Shown here: positions 12,815-24,133 of the stretch, in pieces
Layout: every line of letters begins with the position of its first letter
Position numbering within the stretch: position 1 is the stretch's first letter
The notes under the pieces: generated by a model
The model's input: the letters and a program-made list of their open reading frames with translations, nothing else
What the model was told of the DNA's origin: nothing
The model's database searches: none
Position numbers and translations under genes: made by a program
Assembly (NCBI GenBank): GCA_026413185.1
Contig: CM048652.1
Span: 3,534,001-3,598,000, forward strand
Source of the DNA: Pueraria montana var. lobata
Taxonomy: Eukaryota > Streptophyta > Magnoliopsida > Fabales > Fabaceae
DNA length: 64,000 nt
Direction: 5' to 3'

Positions 12815-14213
12815 TAGTGGATGTTGATGAGGATACCAGGAACATGAAGAAAGTGGATGCAGCTCGGTGTCTGGTGTTCACATCATCCCCTCAGCTAGTG
12901 TCTTCGGTTCTCTTGGTTAAGATAAATGGGGTTGTGGTTATGGTGAGACTGATTGAGGAAAGCGCCAACGCGGTCCACCATTGCGGGTGTAATCATGACG
13001 ACACTCTATCGACGAAAAGGGACGACTCGTTCTGCAATAGTGATGTAGGACTTGATATTGGCTCATACATGTCAGAATGCTCAATGGAGGACACATAGGA
13101 GGGGGGAGACCGGGATGGGGAGGATGACCAAAACCAGGGTGGCCGGAACCTGCAATGGAAAGGCCCGATGGAGGAAAACACTGTACAAAACAAGCTGGGT
13201 AATAACCAGGGGTGTTGCAGTCAACCTCAAACGTCACATAGGGAGTCCTTTGTCAAAGGTAGACCTGACGCAGAAGACGAAGCAGACTATCAAGAGGGTA
13301 GCTACGCTCAAGAGTTGGTGACTAGGAAGCACGGATTAGGTAATATGGAAGAGGAGAATCAAAAAATGTATCCGGGTTTAGTGAATGAGGGAGAAGAAGG
13401 AGAACGTGCCCAGATGGACACAAGGCTCGAGACAAAGAGTGGAAAAAGTAATGATGAAGAGGATGTGGGACCCATTCACCATTTCGCTAGATCTGAAGAG
13501 GAGTATGCAGGTAGCACTAGGCCTCAAGCCCAATTATCACAAAGGAAGGAAAATACCCACATGGGCCATTATGAAGTTGAGGGCGGTAAGAATACTATCA
13601 TGGGCTTCGATCAGCATGTGATTCGTCAGTTGAAATCCAAACAAACAAATGTGGCATCCATCAGTGTGGGAAATCGATTTGAAGTCCTACGCAAAAAGAA
13701 CACAACACACAAGTCACGTGCCTTAGACCCAGCCAGTGGACCGCCAACACAAACTTTGTTGGTAGAAGTCGAACCTGAGGGGGACAAAGAAACAAAGGAG
13801 CATCATATTGACATAATGGATAATCAGGTGGACATTACAAGTGAAACCCAGAATAGGGTGTTTCCAGAGGACCCATATGTATTCAGTCTTCGCAATCTTG
13901 GGAGACTAATACGGGTTCGAACCTCAATAGAAGAAGACGTTCTGCAACACATGAGAGTCCTATTTTCAGCAATTCTATCCTTGATAGCCATATAAAGAAT
14001 TGCAACAATATGTTCTGGCAGAAAAACGAAGAAGATGAGGCCTTGAAGATGTGGGAAGCTGGGAAAGCTTTGGGAGTGTCCTTTAAAGGGAAAGACGAAG
14101 TCATGATCCATAAGCTGGTCAATATGGAGCAGAGAGACGCGAAGCAAAAAACTGAAAAAGGAACTCAAAAAAGGAAGGGAGTAAAAACAAGTGCCTATGA
14201 AGATGCTCAATTA
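12815..14213 (+). pseudogene. LINE ORF1 (DUF4283-type) remnant
   Basis: The first part, with AARCLVFTSSPQLV and VKINGVVVMVRLIEE, resembles the DUF4283 core of plant LINE ORF1 proteins, which are thought to bind the element RNA. An in-frame TAG at 13096 interrupts it. The same frame then runs to 13995 through an acidic, low-complexity linker. A frameshift near 13930-14000 moves it to another frame, where ALKMWEAGKALGVSFKGKDE continues to the stop at 14214-14216 and overlaps the start of ORF2. The N-terminus is missing. Function of the family is known only in outline; here it is a relic. Confidence 0.7.
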
Positions 14214-16739
14214 TAACATCAGGGGGTTAAGGGGGAGAATAAAAGTAAAATCAGTTAGAGAATTGATACATAGAGAGGAGGTACAACTTTTATTTCTACA
14301 AGAAACAAAAAAAGAAGTGGTGACTAAAGAGCTATGCTATGCACTGTGGGGAGACCATGAGGTTGAGTGGGAGATGAACCCCTCTGTAAATGCAGCTGGT
14401 GGGTTGTTATGTCTATGGAGCAAAGAAGCTTTTCGATTGAATAACACTTATAGAGGACACGGTTTTATTGGTCTAGAGGGGGTGTGGCTTGAAGGAAACA
14501 AAGAAGTTACTTTGGTTAACATATACTCACCGTGTGAGTTAGAAGGTAAAATGAGGCTATGGGAAGAGTTGAAAAGATACAAAAGCTCATCTATTATCCC
14601 TAATTGGTGCGTGATGGGTGACTTCAATAGTGTGCGAAGAAGTTGTGAAAGACGTGGAATGAGTTCTAGCCAACAAAGGGGGAGAGAAAGTGAAGAATTC
14701 AACCTGTTTATCGAAGACATGGAGCTTATTGACATTCCTTTGGTAGGAAGGAACCTCACGTGGTACAGACCCAATGGTAAAGCAAATAGTAGGATTGATA
14801 GGGTACTAACTACTAGAGAATGGTTGAATTGTTGGCATGGAAGTACCTAATACGTGTTGAATAGAAACTACTCGGATCATTGTCCGATTTTGGTGAGAAG
14901 CAATACCTTTGATTGGAGTCCTAAGCCATTTCGGATCCTCAATTGTTGGTTCCAAGATAGTAGATTTGCAGAAGTAGCGAAGGAGGCTTGGATGAATCAA
15001 AAGGTGGTGGGGTGGGGAGCTTTCGTTTTAAAACAAAAATTAGAAGGGGTAAAGAATGCTTTGAAGAAATGGAATTTAGAGGAGTTTGGAATTATGAAAG
15101 TTAGACAAGAAAAGCTAGAAGAAGACTTCAATGAGTTGGACATCCTGGAGGAATTTGGCAGTTTATGTGAGGATGATCTCACAAGAAGACTTCAACTCAA
15201 GGAGGACTTGTGGAGGATAACAAAATTCAATGAATCCTTGTTGTGCCAAAAGTCAAGGATGCGGTGGATCAAAGAGAGAGATTGCAACACAAAGTTTTTT
15301 CATTCAATAATCAATTGGTGGTGTAGGAAAAATTCGGTGAAGGGCCTAATGGTGAGTGGGAGTTGGGTGGAAGATCCGGTAATTATTAAAGAGGAAGCGA
15401 AGACATATTTTGAGGATAGGTTTAAGGAAGAACTATGGGAGAGACCAAAGCTTGATGGGCTAAAGTTCCAACAAATAACTTGCGATGACAATTTCATGCT
15501 CATCTCGGAATTCAAAGAGGAAGAGATAAAGATGCTATATGGGATTGTGATAGCTCAAAGTGCCCCGGACCCGATGGCTTCAATTTTCGATTCATCAAAG
15601 AATTTTGGGACATCTTAAAAGTGGACTTTATGAGATTTTTGGTGGAGTTCCATACACACGGGATCCTCCCTAGAGGTACAAATTCCTCATTCATAACTTT
15701 GATTGCAAAAAAAGATAATCCTCAAAATTTAGGTGAATATAGACCTATTTCTTTGGTGGGTTGCCTATATAAAGTATTAGCTAAGGTGTTAGCTAATAGG
15801 ATGAGGAAAGTTTTGGAGAAGGTGATTGACATAAGACAAAGTGCGTTCATTGGAGGGAGACAACTATTACATAGTGTTCTTATTGCAAATGAGGTTGTGG
15901 AAGATGCTAGGAGAAGAAAAAGGAAATGTCTCTTGTTCAAGGTTGATTTTGAAAAGGCATATGATTCCGTATCATGGAATTTCCTATTCTATATGCTTAA
16001 TAGATTAGGTTTCCATAGTAGATGGATCAATTGGATTAAAGGTTGCCTCTTTTCTTCTTGGTCTTCGGTGTTGGTGAATGGGGGCCCCTCAAAAGAATTT
16101 AAGTGTCAAAGGGGTTTGCGACAAGGTGATCCTTTTGCCCCATTCCTCTTCCTAGTGGTGGCCGAGGGGATGAGTGGCTTTATGAGGAAAGCAAAAGAAA
16201 TAATTTTTTTCAAGGGGTACTTGGTAGGTGACAAAAATTGTGACATTAACCTACTACAATACGCCGACGACACTATTTTTGTGGGTGAGTTCAATGTTAG
16301 GAATGTTCTTACCATCAAAACTATCCTAAGGATGTTTGAGATGGTATCCGGCTTGAAAGTGAATTTCCTCAAAAGTAGCTTTGGGGCAATTGGAGTGGAA
16401 GGAGGCCTAGTGGATAGATATGCCGACTTGTTGAATTGTAGAGTCTTGGGGTTGCCTTTCACTTATCTCGGTTTGCCTATTGGGGCTAACCATAGGAAAG
16501 TGGCAACATGGCAAGCTATCATCCACAAATTCAATACCAAATTGGCAAAGTGGAAACATAAACATATCTCTTTCGCCGGAAGGGTTTGTTTACTAAATTC
16601 CGTTCTTACTTCCTTACCATTATTCTACTTTTCTTTTTTTAGGATGCCAAAGGAGGTAGGAGCGAAACTTGTTGGAATCCAAAGGAGGTTTTTATGGGGG
16701 AGTGATGGTGAAAATAAAAAAGTAGCATGGGTGAGTTAG
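14191..16739 (+). pseudogene. LINE ORF2 remnant: AP-type endonuclease plus reverse transcriptase
   Basis: The endonuclease lies at 14191-14900, with LNYNIRGL, LFLQETKK, CVMGDFNSV, and SDHCPI just after an in-frame TAA at 14848. This enzyme nicks target DNA to prime reverse transcription. A linker runs to about 15540, where a one-base frameshift occurs. The reverse transcriptase follows in the new frame (15545-16739), with ITLIAKKDNP, YRPISLVGC, FKVDFEKAYDSV, GLRQGDP and the catalytic YADD at 16260-16271. The last frame ends at a TAG (16737) where relatives have a tryptophan. Zinc finger and RNase H are lost. Few breaks over 2.5 kb suggest a moderately old insertion. Confidence 0.9.
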
Positions 16740-16790
16740 GAGGATGTTTGTAAAAATTAAAAAAAGTGGAGGACTTGGGATAAAAAGTAC

Positions 16791-17710
16791 ATGACAATTA
16801 GAAAAAATAATGAAAAAAGAAAAGAAAGAGAGAAAAATTGTCTCTACCATGTTTTTCGATCGTCATGTACCGTCACTGGAGGCTTCCTTTTTTTTTTTAT
16901 TCTTTTCCTTTCTCTCTTCTTCATCTTCCTCTATTTCCTCTTTTCTTCCTTATACTAGAAGGGATTTCCTCTTTCCTTGATCTTCTCCACCTTTCTTCTG
17001 TGATCACTTTCCCCCTCCCCTCTCCTCTCATTTTTTGTCTCTTGTGGCTAGATATGGGCCATGCACCGCTACTCATTGTTCCCTCTTTGGGAGCTTGGAG
17101 GACTGAGTCCACTAGCTAGGCATTGAACTCTTTTCTTTTCTTTTTTTTTTCTTTTTTTTTGATAAAATAATTTTTTTTCTTTTATTACTGACAGTTTTAG
17201 ATCGCCACATATTACAAACGTTAGTAAATTATTTTGTCACTAATATTATATACAATAATGGCTAAGTTGTCACTATAATTTGATTAATAGTACCTAAAAT
17301 ATGTATGTCAAAAATAATCCGTCACTAATATAAAGTATTGAAGACAAATTTTAATGTCACTTTAAAATAGTCACCAATAGAAAGTTTAGTAAATATTAAA
17401 AAATATTTATGCCAAAAATTGACTGTGACAAGTATTACATCACATGAGTGACTATTACAAAAATTGTCATTTATTTTTAATTACTAGTGACAAATTATCT
17501 ATCATTAAAATTTGAATTATTTTTTGTCTAGGACTACAAGTATATCATATATGAGAGGAAATCCCTTTTGAGGATGGAAACATCCAAAGCAGGGAGGAAA
17601 CATCCAAGCTTTTTTTTTTTAAAAAAAATAATAAAAAAATAGTTAAGTAGGTCAATCTATAGGTTCTAAAAAAAATCTATTAAACTTGACAGATTGGCCT
17701 ATTTATAAAA
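16791..17710. repeat. Pyrimidine-rich block and inverted-repeat segment, unclassified
   Basis: 16870-17020 is CT-rich. AAGGGATTTCCTCT at about 16960 recurs as its complement at about 17551-17566, and inside this pair 17158-17535 carries weaker complementary ends (GATAAAATAATT against AATTATTTTTTGTC) with several GTGAC/GTCAC steps. This could be a non-autonomous DNA transposon next to the truncated LINE end. No coding content; superfamily unknown. Confidence 0.35.
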
Positions 17711-18091
17711 GGGTTAATTAAATTTGTAATCCTTCAACTTTTTCACATTCTAATTTTTAGTCCCTCATTTTTTTTTGACAACTTTTAGTTCTCCATTAAT
17801 TTTCCATTAGCATTTTTAGTCCTTTTAAATTTTTTTGTCCATTTTTAATTCTTCGTTTATTTTTATTGCTCAAAATTAGTCCCAAATATATAATAAACAA
17901 GAGCCTAAAATGGATAAAACATTGACTAATTTTGAGCAATAAAAATAAATGAAGGACTTAAAATGGGCAAAAAAAATTAGAGGGACTAAAAATACTAACA
18001 AAATTATTTGAGGACTAAAAGTTGTTAAAAAAATTTAGGGACTCAAAATTAGAATTTGAAAGAGTTGAAGGATTAAAAATTTAATTAATCC
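17711..18091. repeat. Foldback element (about 175-bp arms)
   Basis: Left arm 17711-17885 and right arm 17916-18091 are imperfect complements around a ~30-base AT centre. The outer end GGGTTAATTAAATTTGTAATCC pairs with GGATTAAAAATTTAATTAATCC. Inward, the unit 'TTTTAGTCC' recurs every ~40-55 bases and TTTTTATTGCTCAAAATTAGTC is matched exactly. The RNA or single strand would form a long hairpin. No target duplication was identified. Confidence 0.7.
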
Positions 18092-21000
18092 TAAATAATA
18101 TTAAATCGTTATATTAACAACTAAAGCATTATGATTTTTACTTGAGCTATTTTTAATAGCAAAAACTATAGAATGCATGTATTTTATGGTTTTAATTGTT
18201 TATAATGTAATGTTTATTAAAAAAAATGTTTATAATGTAGACGAAGGCTGGGATGGAAGATAAATCTTTCATCGTGGGATACATGTTTACGATCGTTAGA
18301 TTTGTTCATTTTTAAATTGATGATTGAGATTTTTTTTTTCTTTCTTTTTCTCTTCTTCTCCATTTCTTTCATGATTTAGCCCTTTTTTTTTTCCTTTTAT
18401 CTTTCTCTTGGCCCTCTGCGCTGCCAGGCCACCTGCCTTCTCCCCTTCATCTGTCACGGCTTCGCTGCCGCTCAAGTTACCAACTCAGACTCGATGCAAC
18501 CTCAGATCTGGAAAAGCACCAACAACCTCAGATCTGGATCTTTATTGGAAATTCATCCAATAAAATAATAGGTCAGGCTTGACCCAATAAACTATAAAGC
18601 TGGTAAAGTCAAGCTTAAGCAAAACAGTCTTACCTTATTTCCGACCCTATTCACTGGACAACTGTGATTTTGGTATGTCAGGATTTGGGCTTTTTTTTTG
18701 GAGGGGAGGGGGGGATCTTGTGAGCTTAACAAATACAAATGGCGCTGGCAGCATTCGCAATAATATTTATAGGAAACTCTTTGGAGATCCCAACCTTGTT
18801 ATTTTTAATCTAACGCGTGTAGACTGGAAACAACATTAGGAACTTTTACTGTCCAAATAAAAGAGTATCAATTAGTTTGAGACATAGTCAAACGTCCGTT
18901 GAGATAGAAGCAAATAGTTTTTCTCCTTTCACGTTATGTCTCTTAGAACTTGTTTCGCGTTTCTTAGACCCATACCCTATAATAGTACTGAAAAGGGTAA
19001 AATTAACAGCAAATGAAAGAGCTTCCTAAAGCCTCAAATCAGAATACAGGATACAAGCAAGTTTAAGGCTTCAGAGTTCACGTATTCTTGGACCAAAACG
19101 AGAGGCTTCAGAAATTCTTGGACCAGAAAAAGGCTTCACACATTCTTGGACCAAAAAAATAGCTTCAGACATTCTTGGACCCAAAAAATATGCTTCAGGG
19201 CATTCAAGCGCTCAAACACCTAATGTCATTACCCAAAAAAAAAGCTTGATACCAAGTAAAAACACGATAAAAATAAACAAAAAAATAAATTGAAAAACCC
19301 ACTATATAATAGTCCTCCCAAAACGGAATGCCAGAACAAACCCAACATAATTGTTAAGCAGTGTTAAACAAAGGGAAACAAGAAATATCAGATAATCCAA
19401 GATGCCAAAATTGTTTTCATGTAATCAATAACGGTAAAAAGAAAAATGATATTGTTAAGAATAACTGAAGATGAGCATGACCATTTACGACAAAATGGAA
19501 GATTTCCTGCAACTCTTCCATCTGCCTGCCATACCAAACGGGGAGAACATATTCTTAAAAAGTAAATAAACAAAAATTAATGACAAGGGAGAAACCAGGG
19601 CTCTAGAGGGTTTTTGTGCCATGCCAACTGTTTTACCATAGTGATTGCACACTTTTTTAAAGGAAAATAAAATAAAATAAAAATTCGACATCCATTATAT
19701 TTTCCCAAGTTCAAGTTCGCTATCCATTTTTTCCAAGTTCTATAAAAAGTAACCACAGCATCTTCACTGTATTTTGGTTGTCGATTATCCCCTACATTAC
19801 AAGAATCTATACTCAGTTGAATTTGACTGCACAGTGTCAACAACACAAGTACACACGTGAAACTCTTTCTACTACATCCAGAAAAAGTAGAACGTCAAAT
19901 CTATTTTGACATCTTATTTTCATAGATTTAGAGTATATTCAGTCAGCCACGGAAGTAGTACCAACTACCAAGTACAAACCCAGTGTACACCAGAGCACAA
20001 ACAGTTAACAGAGATTAGAGAGTCAATAAACTAGAGCAACAAAATGAGAAAGTTCTTATGCCATGACAAACCTCATGAACTAATGCAGACAAATAATTAA
20101 ACATGGTAAACCCTACTAGTACTAAGTAGCTTCATATCATAGGGATGGCAAAATTTCCAGTGTCCACAAGACCCTGCACAGATTGCCCCCAGTTGACATA
20201 TACAGAATCTCATTTTCTTCTCACTAAAGTAGCTCGGTATTTATGGTATTTAATTCCCCTACTGAGGGATATCCAGCTCTAAATACTATTTGATTCATTG
20301 CTAATCATCCAAAGGGCAACATTGAGGAACTGTTGCAGTTGTTCCTCCAATAAATTTCTACTAAGGAAGATCAAATGTTGTTAGATTTCCAATTCACAGT
20401 TGAAGAACAGAGAAGAAAATAGGAAATCAAATACAAAAATTATTAGTGGACACCTCCACTCTAGATGACACCTAGGAAGAGAAAAAAAAAAAGAGAGAAA
20501 TATAACTATGATAGTTGATATGATGTAATAGAAAGAGAGAAACAAAGAGAGAAATAATAGGTATTAATGAGGTGTTTAGGGTTGAGAGATATCCATCAAT
20601 CATTGGCATGCAAGCAGCCTATTTTGCAATTTGCAGATTGAGATTATTACATCAAGCAAGGGTCTCTTAAAATGACAGGTGGCAAGTTTCAATGCCATGA
20701 GCTATGAAGCACCAACTCCGACATGATACGGGCTAATGTCAAAAATATAGGACTTCAAGACAGCAATATATAAGTGTGTGTGTGTGTGTGATCAGCATGA
20801 CAAAACTAATTGAGATTAAGATTCATGTATTACCTTCTAAAAACAAAGTTTTAAAGCTTTACAATTCTCATATGATAATGACCCTAACAAAAGGATATGA
20901 AAATCACATCAAACAATGAAAAAAATGAAAGTGAAGGACAAAAACACAGTTGGAGGAGTGTACCGACAACTACAAATAGCAGAGGCATGGCTGGCAACAA

Positions 21001-22070
21001 TGGAAACCAATGAAAATTCACACCGACAAAAACACAGATGCAGACAACCAACACACTGGAGCAGAGCAACGACTAACATCCAAGACAAAAACAGGGTTTC
21101 GTGTGCAAAGAAGTTTGTGTTCAATGGAAGAAAGAGTTATGTGCTTCATAATAAATGATTTCAATTTTTAAATAATTTTTAATATTTATAATATAAGTTT
21201 GTTTCTTTATCATAGGAGTGTCTGAAAAGTGTCTGGCCAAGAGTAGGTGTCGATATGTCTACTCAATCACTTGGCCTGTGTCCAACAGGTGTTCGAACTA
21301 AAAAAAATTGAGACACAGTAAAGGAGTTTCCTACACAAGTCCAAGAACTGTTAGTGTCTAAGCTGACATCCCAACACGCCATTCCAAAGGGGTGTCAGTG
21401 GTGCTTTATAGGCCGCAAGCAGGAAATTGAGAGAGCAAACCAGAGGAATAATTGTAATTAAATGCCAATTTAGTGGATTTTGAAGAATACACACACACAA
21501 ACACAATCTTAGTTCAAAGCCCTCAAGAGTGTAACGCAACAAAACTAGTATGCAACTTCTTTAAAATTTTTACAAACGGTGATGCAATTCATATGATAAC
21601 AGTGAGCATGTACTTATCCTTAACATTGCTTCATGTGTAATAGCAGAAGGACTTATTGATTACAATAGCATGCCTCCTCCTGTCTCCTGAAGGATGGATT
21701 ATTACAGACGTTGAATTTCAATACTCAAAAAATAATAACAATATGACACATGAAAGAAAATGCTGACCGAAAGAGCCCTGCTGCTATGTAAAACAGACAA
21801 GACAACCTAATTTACTGTATCATCATATAGTATTTAGCAAAGATGAAAACAAGAGATATGCTTTATTGTTAATTGTTTCCATTTTGACCCCTGCCAAGAA
21901 CATCATAAATGCAGCAATGAATCAAGATGAAGTCATGCCCCCTAACACTCTCACATGTAGCGGAAAGACAGGGATCTATCTATCTATCTATCTTCGTTAA
22001 GTCTTCGGAATGCTGTATTTGTATAGGATTGAGTACTACAAGTAAGGCAACAAACTCACATGATTGCTGA
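18092..22070. other. Intergenic or untranslated DNA
   Basis: No protein gene recognised over 4 kb. Contents: a CT-rich then GC-richer block at 18330-18560 with CCTCAGATCTGG repeated; a ~29-bp minisatellite at 19068-19200; a (GT)n run at 20775-20790; and an (ATCT)n run at 21973-21993. The stretch 19900-20430, read on the minus strand, has the look of plant 3' UTR. It could belong to a long or spliced 3' UTR of the gene at 22071-22450. Confidence 0.45.
19068..19200. repeat. Minisatellite, about 29-bp unit, four to five copies
   Basis: The unit GCTTCAGA-CATTCTTGGACCAAAAAA repeats from about 19068 to 19200, with small indels in the A-run. The last copy ends in GCTTCAGGGCATTC. Confidence 0.75.
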
Positions 22071-22450
22071 TCAATCCTCTGGTTTGGTTGCTTTGTCCTT
22101 GTTTTTGTTTCCATATATCAAACCTGTTACCTGCTGGAATTGTTGAAATTAAAAACTAATTGACAATAATAATAATAATAATATAGAAGTTGAAGAGGAA
22201 AGCAAACCTGAGGATCGGGAATGGGTTTACGAGTCTCAACGTATCGATAAGGATCAGGCTCAGAAGCGGCCAGAGCGGCCTTTTCCTGTTGTTCACGCTT
22301 GAGGTCTTGAGAGGGTTTGATCCAGAGGAAGTAAGCTAGGGTTCCGGCCACGACCCAAGAAGCGAGGTTGCTTCCGCCCCTGAGACCACCCATCGAATTG
22401 CTTACGAAGGACCTCATGTTCCCAAACGTTCTTCTCCACCTACTCGCCAT
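22071..22450 (-). CDS. Small conserved plant membrane protein (100 aa)
   Basis: Two exons on the minus strand: 22450-22208 and 22130-22071, joined in frame at a GT-AG intron (22131-22207) that carries an AAT-triplet run. The N-terminus is basic and Arg/Ser-rich (MASRWRRTFGNMRSF), as in mitochondrial or plastid presequences. One hydrophobic segment at residues ~29-44 (LASWVVAGTLAYFLWI) is followed by KPSQDLKREQQEK and a conserved-looking tail (PDPYRYVETRKPIPDPQ, TGLIYG). The composition and the clean splice support a real gene. I recognise it only as an uncharacterised plant single-pass protein. An organelle inner-membrane location is inference from the N-terminus. Confidence 0.82.
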
Positions 22451-22946
22451 TCAACTCACTCCACTCCTTCGAATTCGATTACATAAACCTTAACCCACCC
22501 TCCTCTCCGCCCAACTAACATAAATATTGTAATATAATATTATTTTTAACTATTGATATATATTTTTTTTTTAAATATTAGTAAAATTTTCTTTAGAAAT
22601 AAAAATAAAAAAATAAATTGAAAGAAATAAAATATTAAGAAAAATTTTAAAAATATCTTATAGAAACGTTTTGATTTAATATATAATGTAGAGTTGATAT
22701 ATTTGATTAAAACTTTTAATTTAATGATTAAATTAACAAAAATAATATATACAAAGAATATTAAAAAACAAACTTTATTTAAAATTACTCTTAAAATATA
22801 TTGATTTCTCATCTTAAAAACATATAAAAAATATTAACATTTATTTAATCGTAGAGAAATTAAATTTATCCTAAATTTTTTGAAAATAGAATAAAGCCAC
22901 TTATGTCAGCACAAATTTGTAAAAGTGACGTGAAAACTACTACTGG

Positions 22947-22981
<35 letters not shown>

Positions 22982-23439
22982 ACTATGAAATTGGATTAAG
23001 CTAACACAACACAAGTCGGTCAAGATCATGCAAAAATTCCATATGAAAGCAACAATGAAACAGCACGGTACAATTGCACGTGTTCACACACAGCATCCTC
23101 AGAAGCAAAATTGCGAACATTGACGCTAGAAGACGAACATAAGTCCCAAAACTACCATTATTCCAACATTTGGATAAACTATCTTTAACTTTGATATAAT
23201 CTGACGGAAATATTTTTATATTATTATCTAATTAGAAATTATCTTAAATATAATTTTAAAAATAATTACTAAGAATAATTAATTTTATAATATATTATAA
23301 TTAATAATTAAATAATTATGTGAAACACTTTTATACTATTAATATATTTTAATTTAATTTAATTTTTTATGATTGGACGACATGAAAAGACTGTGATTCA
23401 CTTCAAATTTTGAAATATATCATTAGAAGGGAGAAATTT
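22451..23439. other. 5' flank of the small membrane protein gene, AT-rich
   Basis: Very AT-rich with no gene. A (TA)n run lies at 22950-22976. A short less AT-rich block at 23000-23150 holds nothing recognisable. Confidence 0.45.
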
Positions 23440-23830
23440 AAATTAAAAGTTTAATTGTATATAAAAAATTATATTTATACTATTCAATAATGTTATATAA
23501 AATGTGATTTTTTTTTTCAATTCAACTGTTATATTTATATATTATTTAGATTATTTGTATTAAATCTTATAAAAATTAAGAACAATAAGAAGATAATTAA
23601 ATTAATTATATTTTTATATATTTTAAAAGCATATGTTATATTAATTTTGATGTACATGAATGAAATATCAAATGATTTGAATTAATATCAAATTTGTAAA
23701 ATATAATATGTATGAAATAAACTTTTATTTTGACAATGAATTTTAAAATAAAATTATTCAATTACAAAGTTATTGAATAATGTATGAGTCTGTGTAACTT
23801 ACAGTGTAAATAAATCAATCCATGTATATA
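23440..23830. mobile_element. Second, more diverged copy of the 11.5-kb MITE family
   Basis: Shares an ordered series of words with 11452-11852: a GAACAATAAGAAGATAATTAAA-like core near 23580, then ATTTTGATGTACATGAATGA (11670: ATTTTAATCTATATGAATGA), then AAAGTTATTGAATAATGTA before the right end GTGTAACTTACAGTGTAA. The ends are decayed and the limits approximate. Confidence 0.55.
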
Positions 23831-24133
23831 TAATTTACTTTTATAATGTCCCGTATTTTTTAGAATATATATGTTAGTGAGTTGTAACTCAAAATTTTAT
23901 TGACATATTTTTAAGTGTAAAATTTGTTAATATACCTTTTTAATTGTCTAGCAATATTTTTTATATGAGATAATCTTATTTGAAATATAATTTGTTACTA
24001 TTCTCACATAAGGCTTAATTAAAAGGGTATTTCTCAAGTTTAATTGAGTTTTGCTTCTTTTGGTTGAATTTTACTTATCCATTATGGTTGAATGAGTTTG
24101 ACCTAATCCCCTTAACTACATTCTTATATATTT

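Larger units (their letters stand above)
12815..16790 (+). mobile_element. LINE (L1-type non-LTR retrotransposon), decayed, truncated at both ends
   Basis: Coding remnants follow the standard plant LINE order on the + strand: ORF1 (12815-14213), then ORF2 with AP-type endonuclease (14191 on) and reverse transcriptase (to 16739). The ORF1 N-terminus is missing. After the RT the similarity collapses within about 60 bases, so the zinc-finger and RNase H parts, the 3' UTR and the poly(A) tail are absent or replaced. No flanking target duplication was found. Breaks: in-frame stops at 13096, 14848 and 16737, and frameshifts near 13930-14000 and 15525-15545. It cannot make its own proteins. Confidence 0.9.

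Noticed and set aside
16838..17119. Leu/Phe/Ser-rich open frame after the LINE
   Set aside because: It is the translation of a CT-rich tract, not a membrane protein.
20775..20790. (GT)n and other dinucleotide runs as functional elements
   Set aside because: Ordinary microsatellites with no positional context.
20916..21158. Open frame of 80 codons (KVKDKNTVGGVYRQLQ)
   Set aside because: No family recognised, no splice context, and an equally long frame on the other strand.
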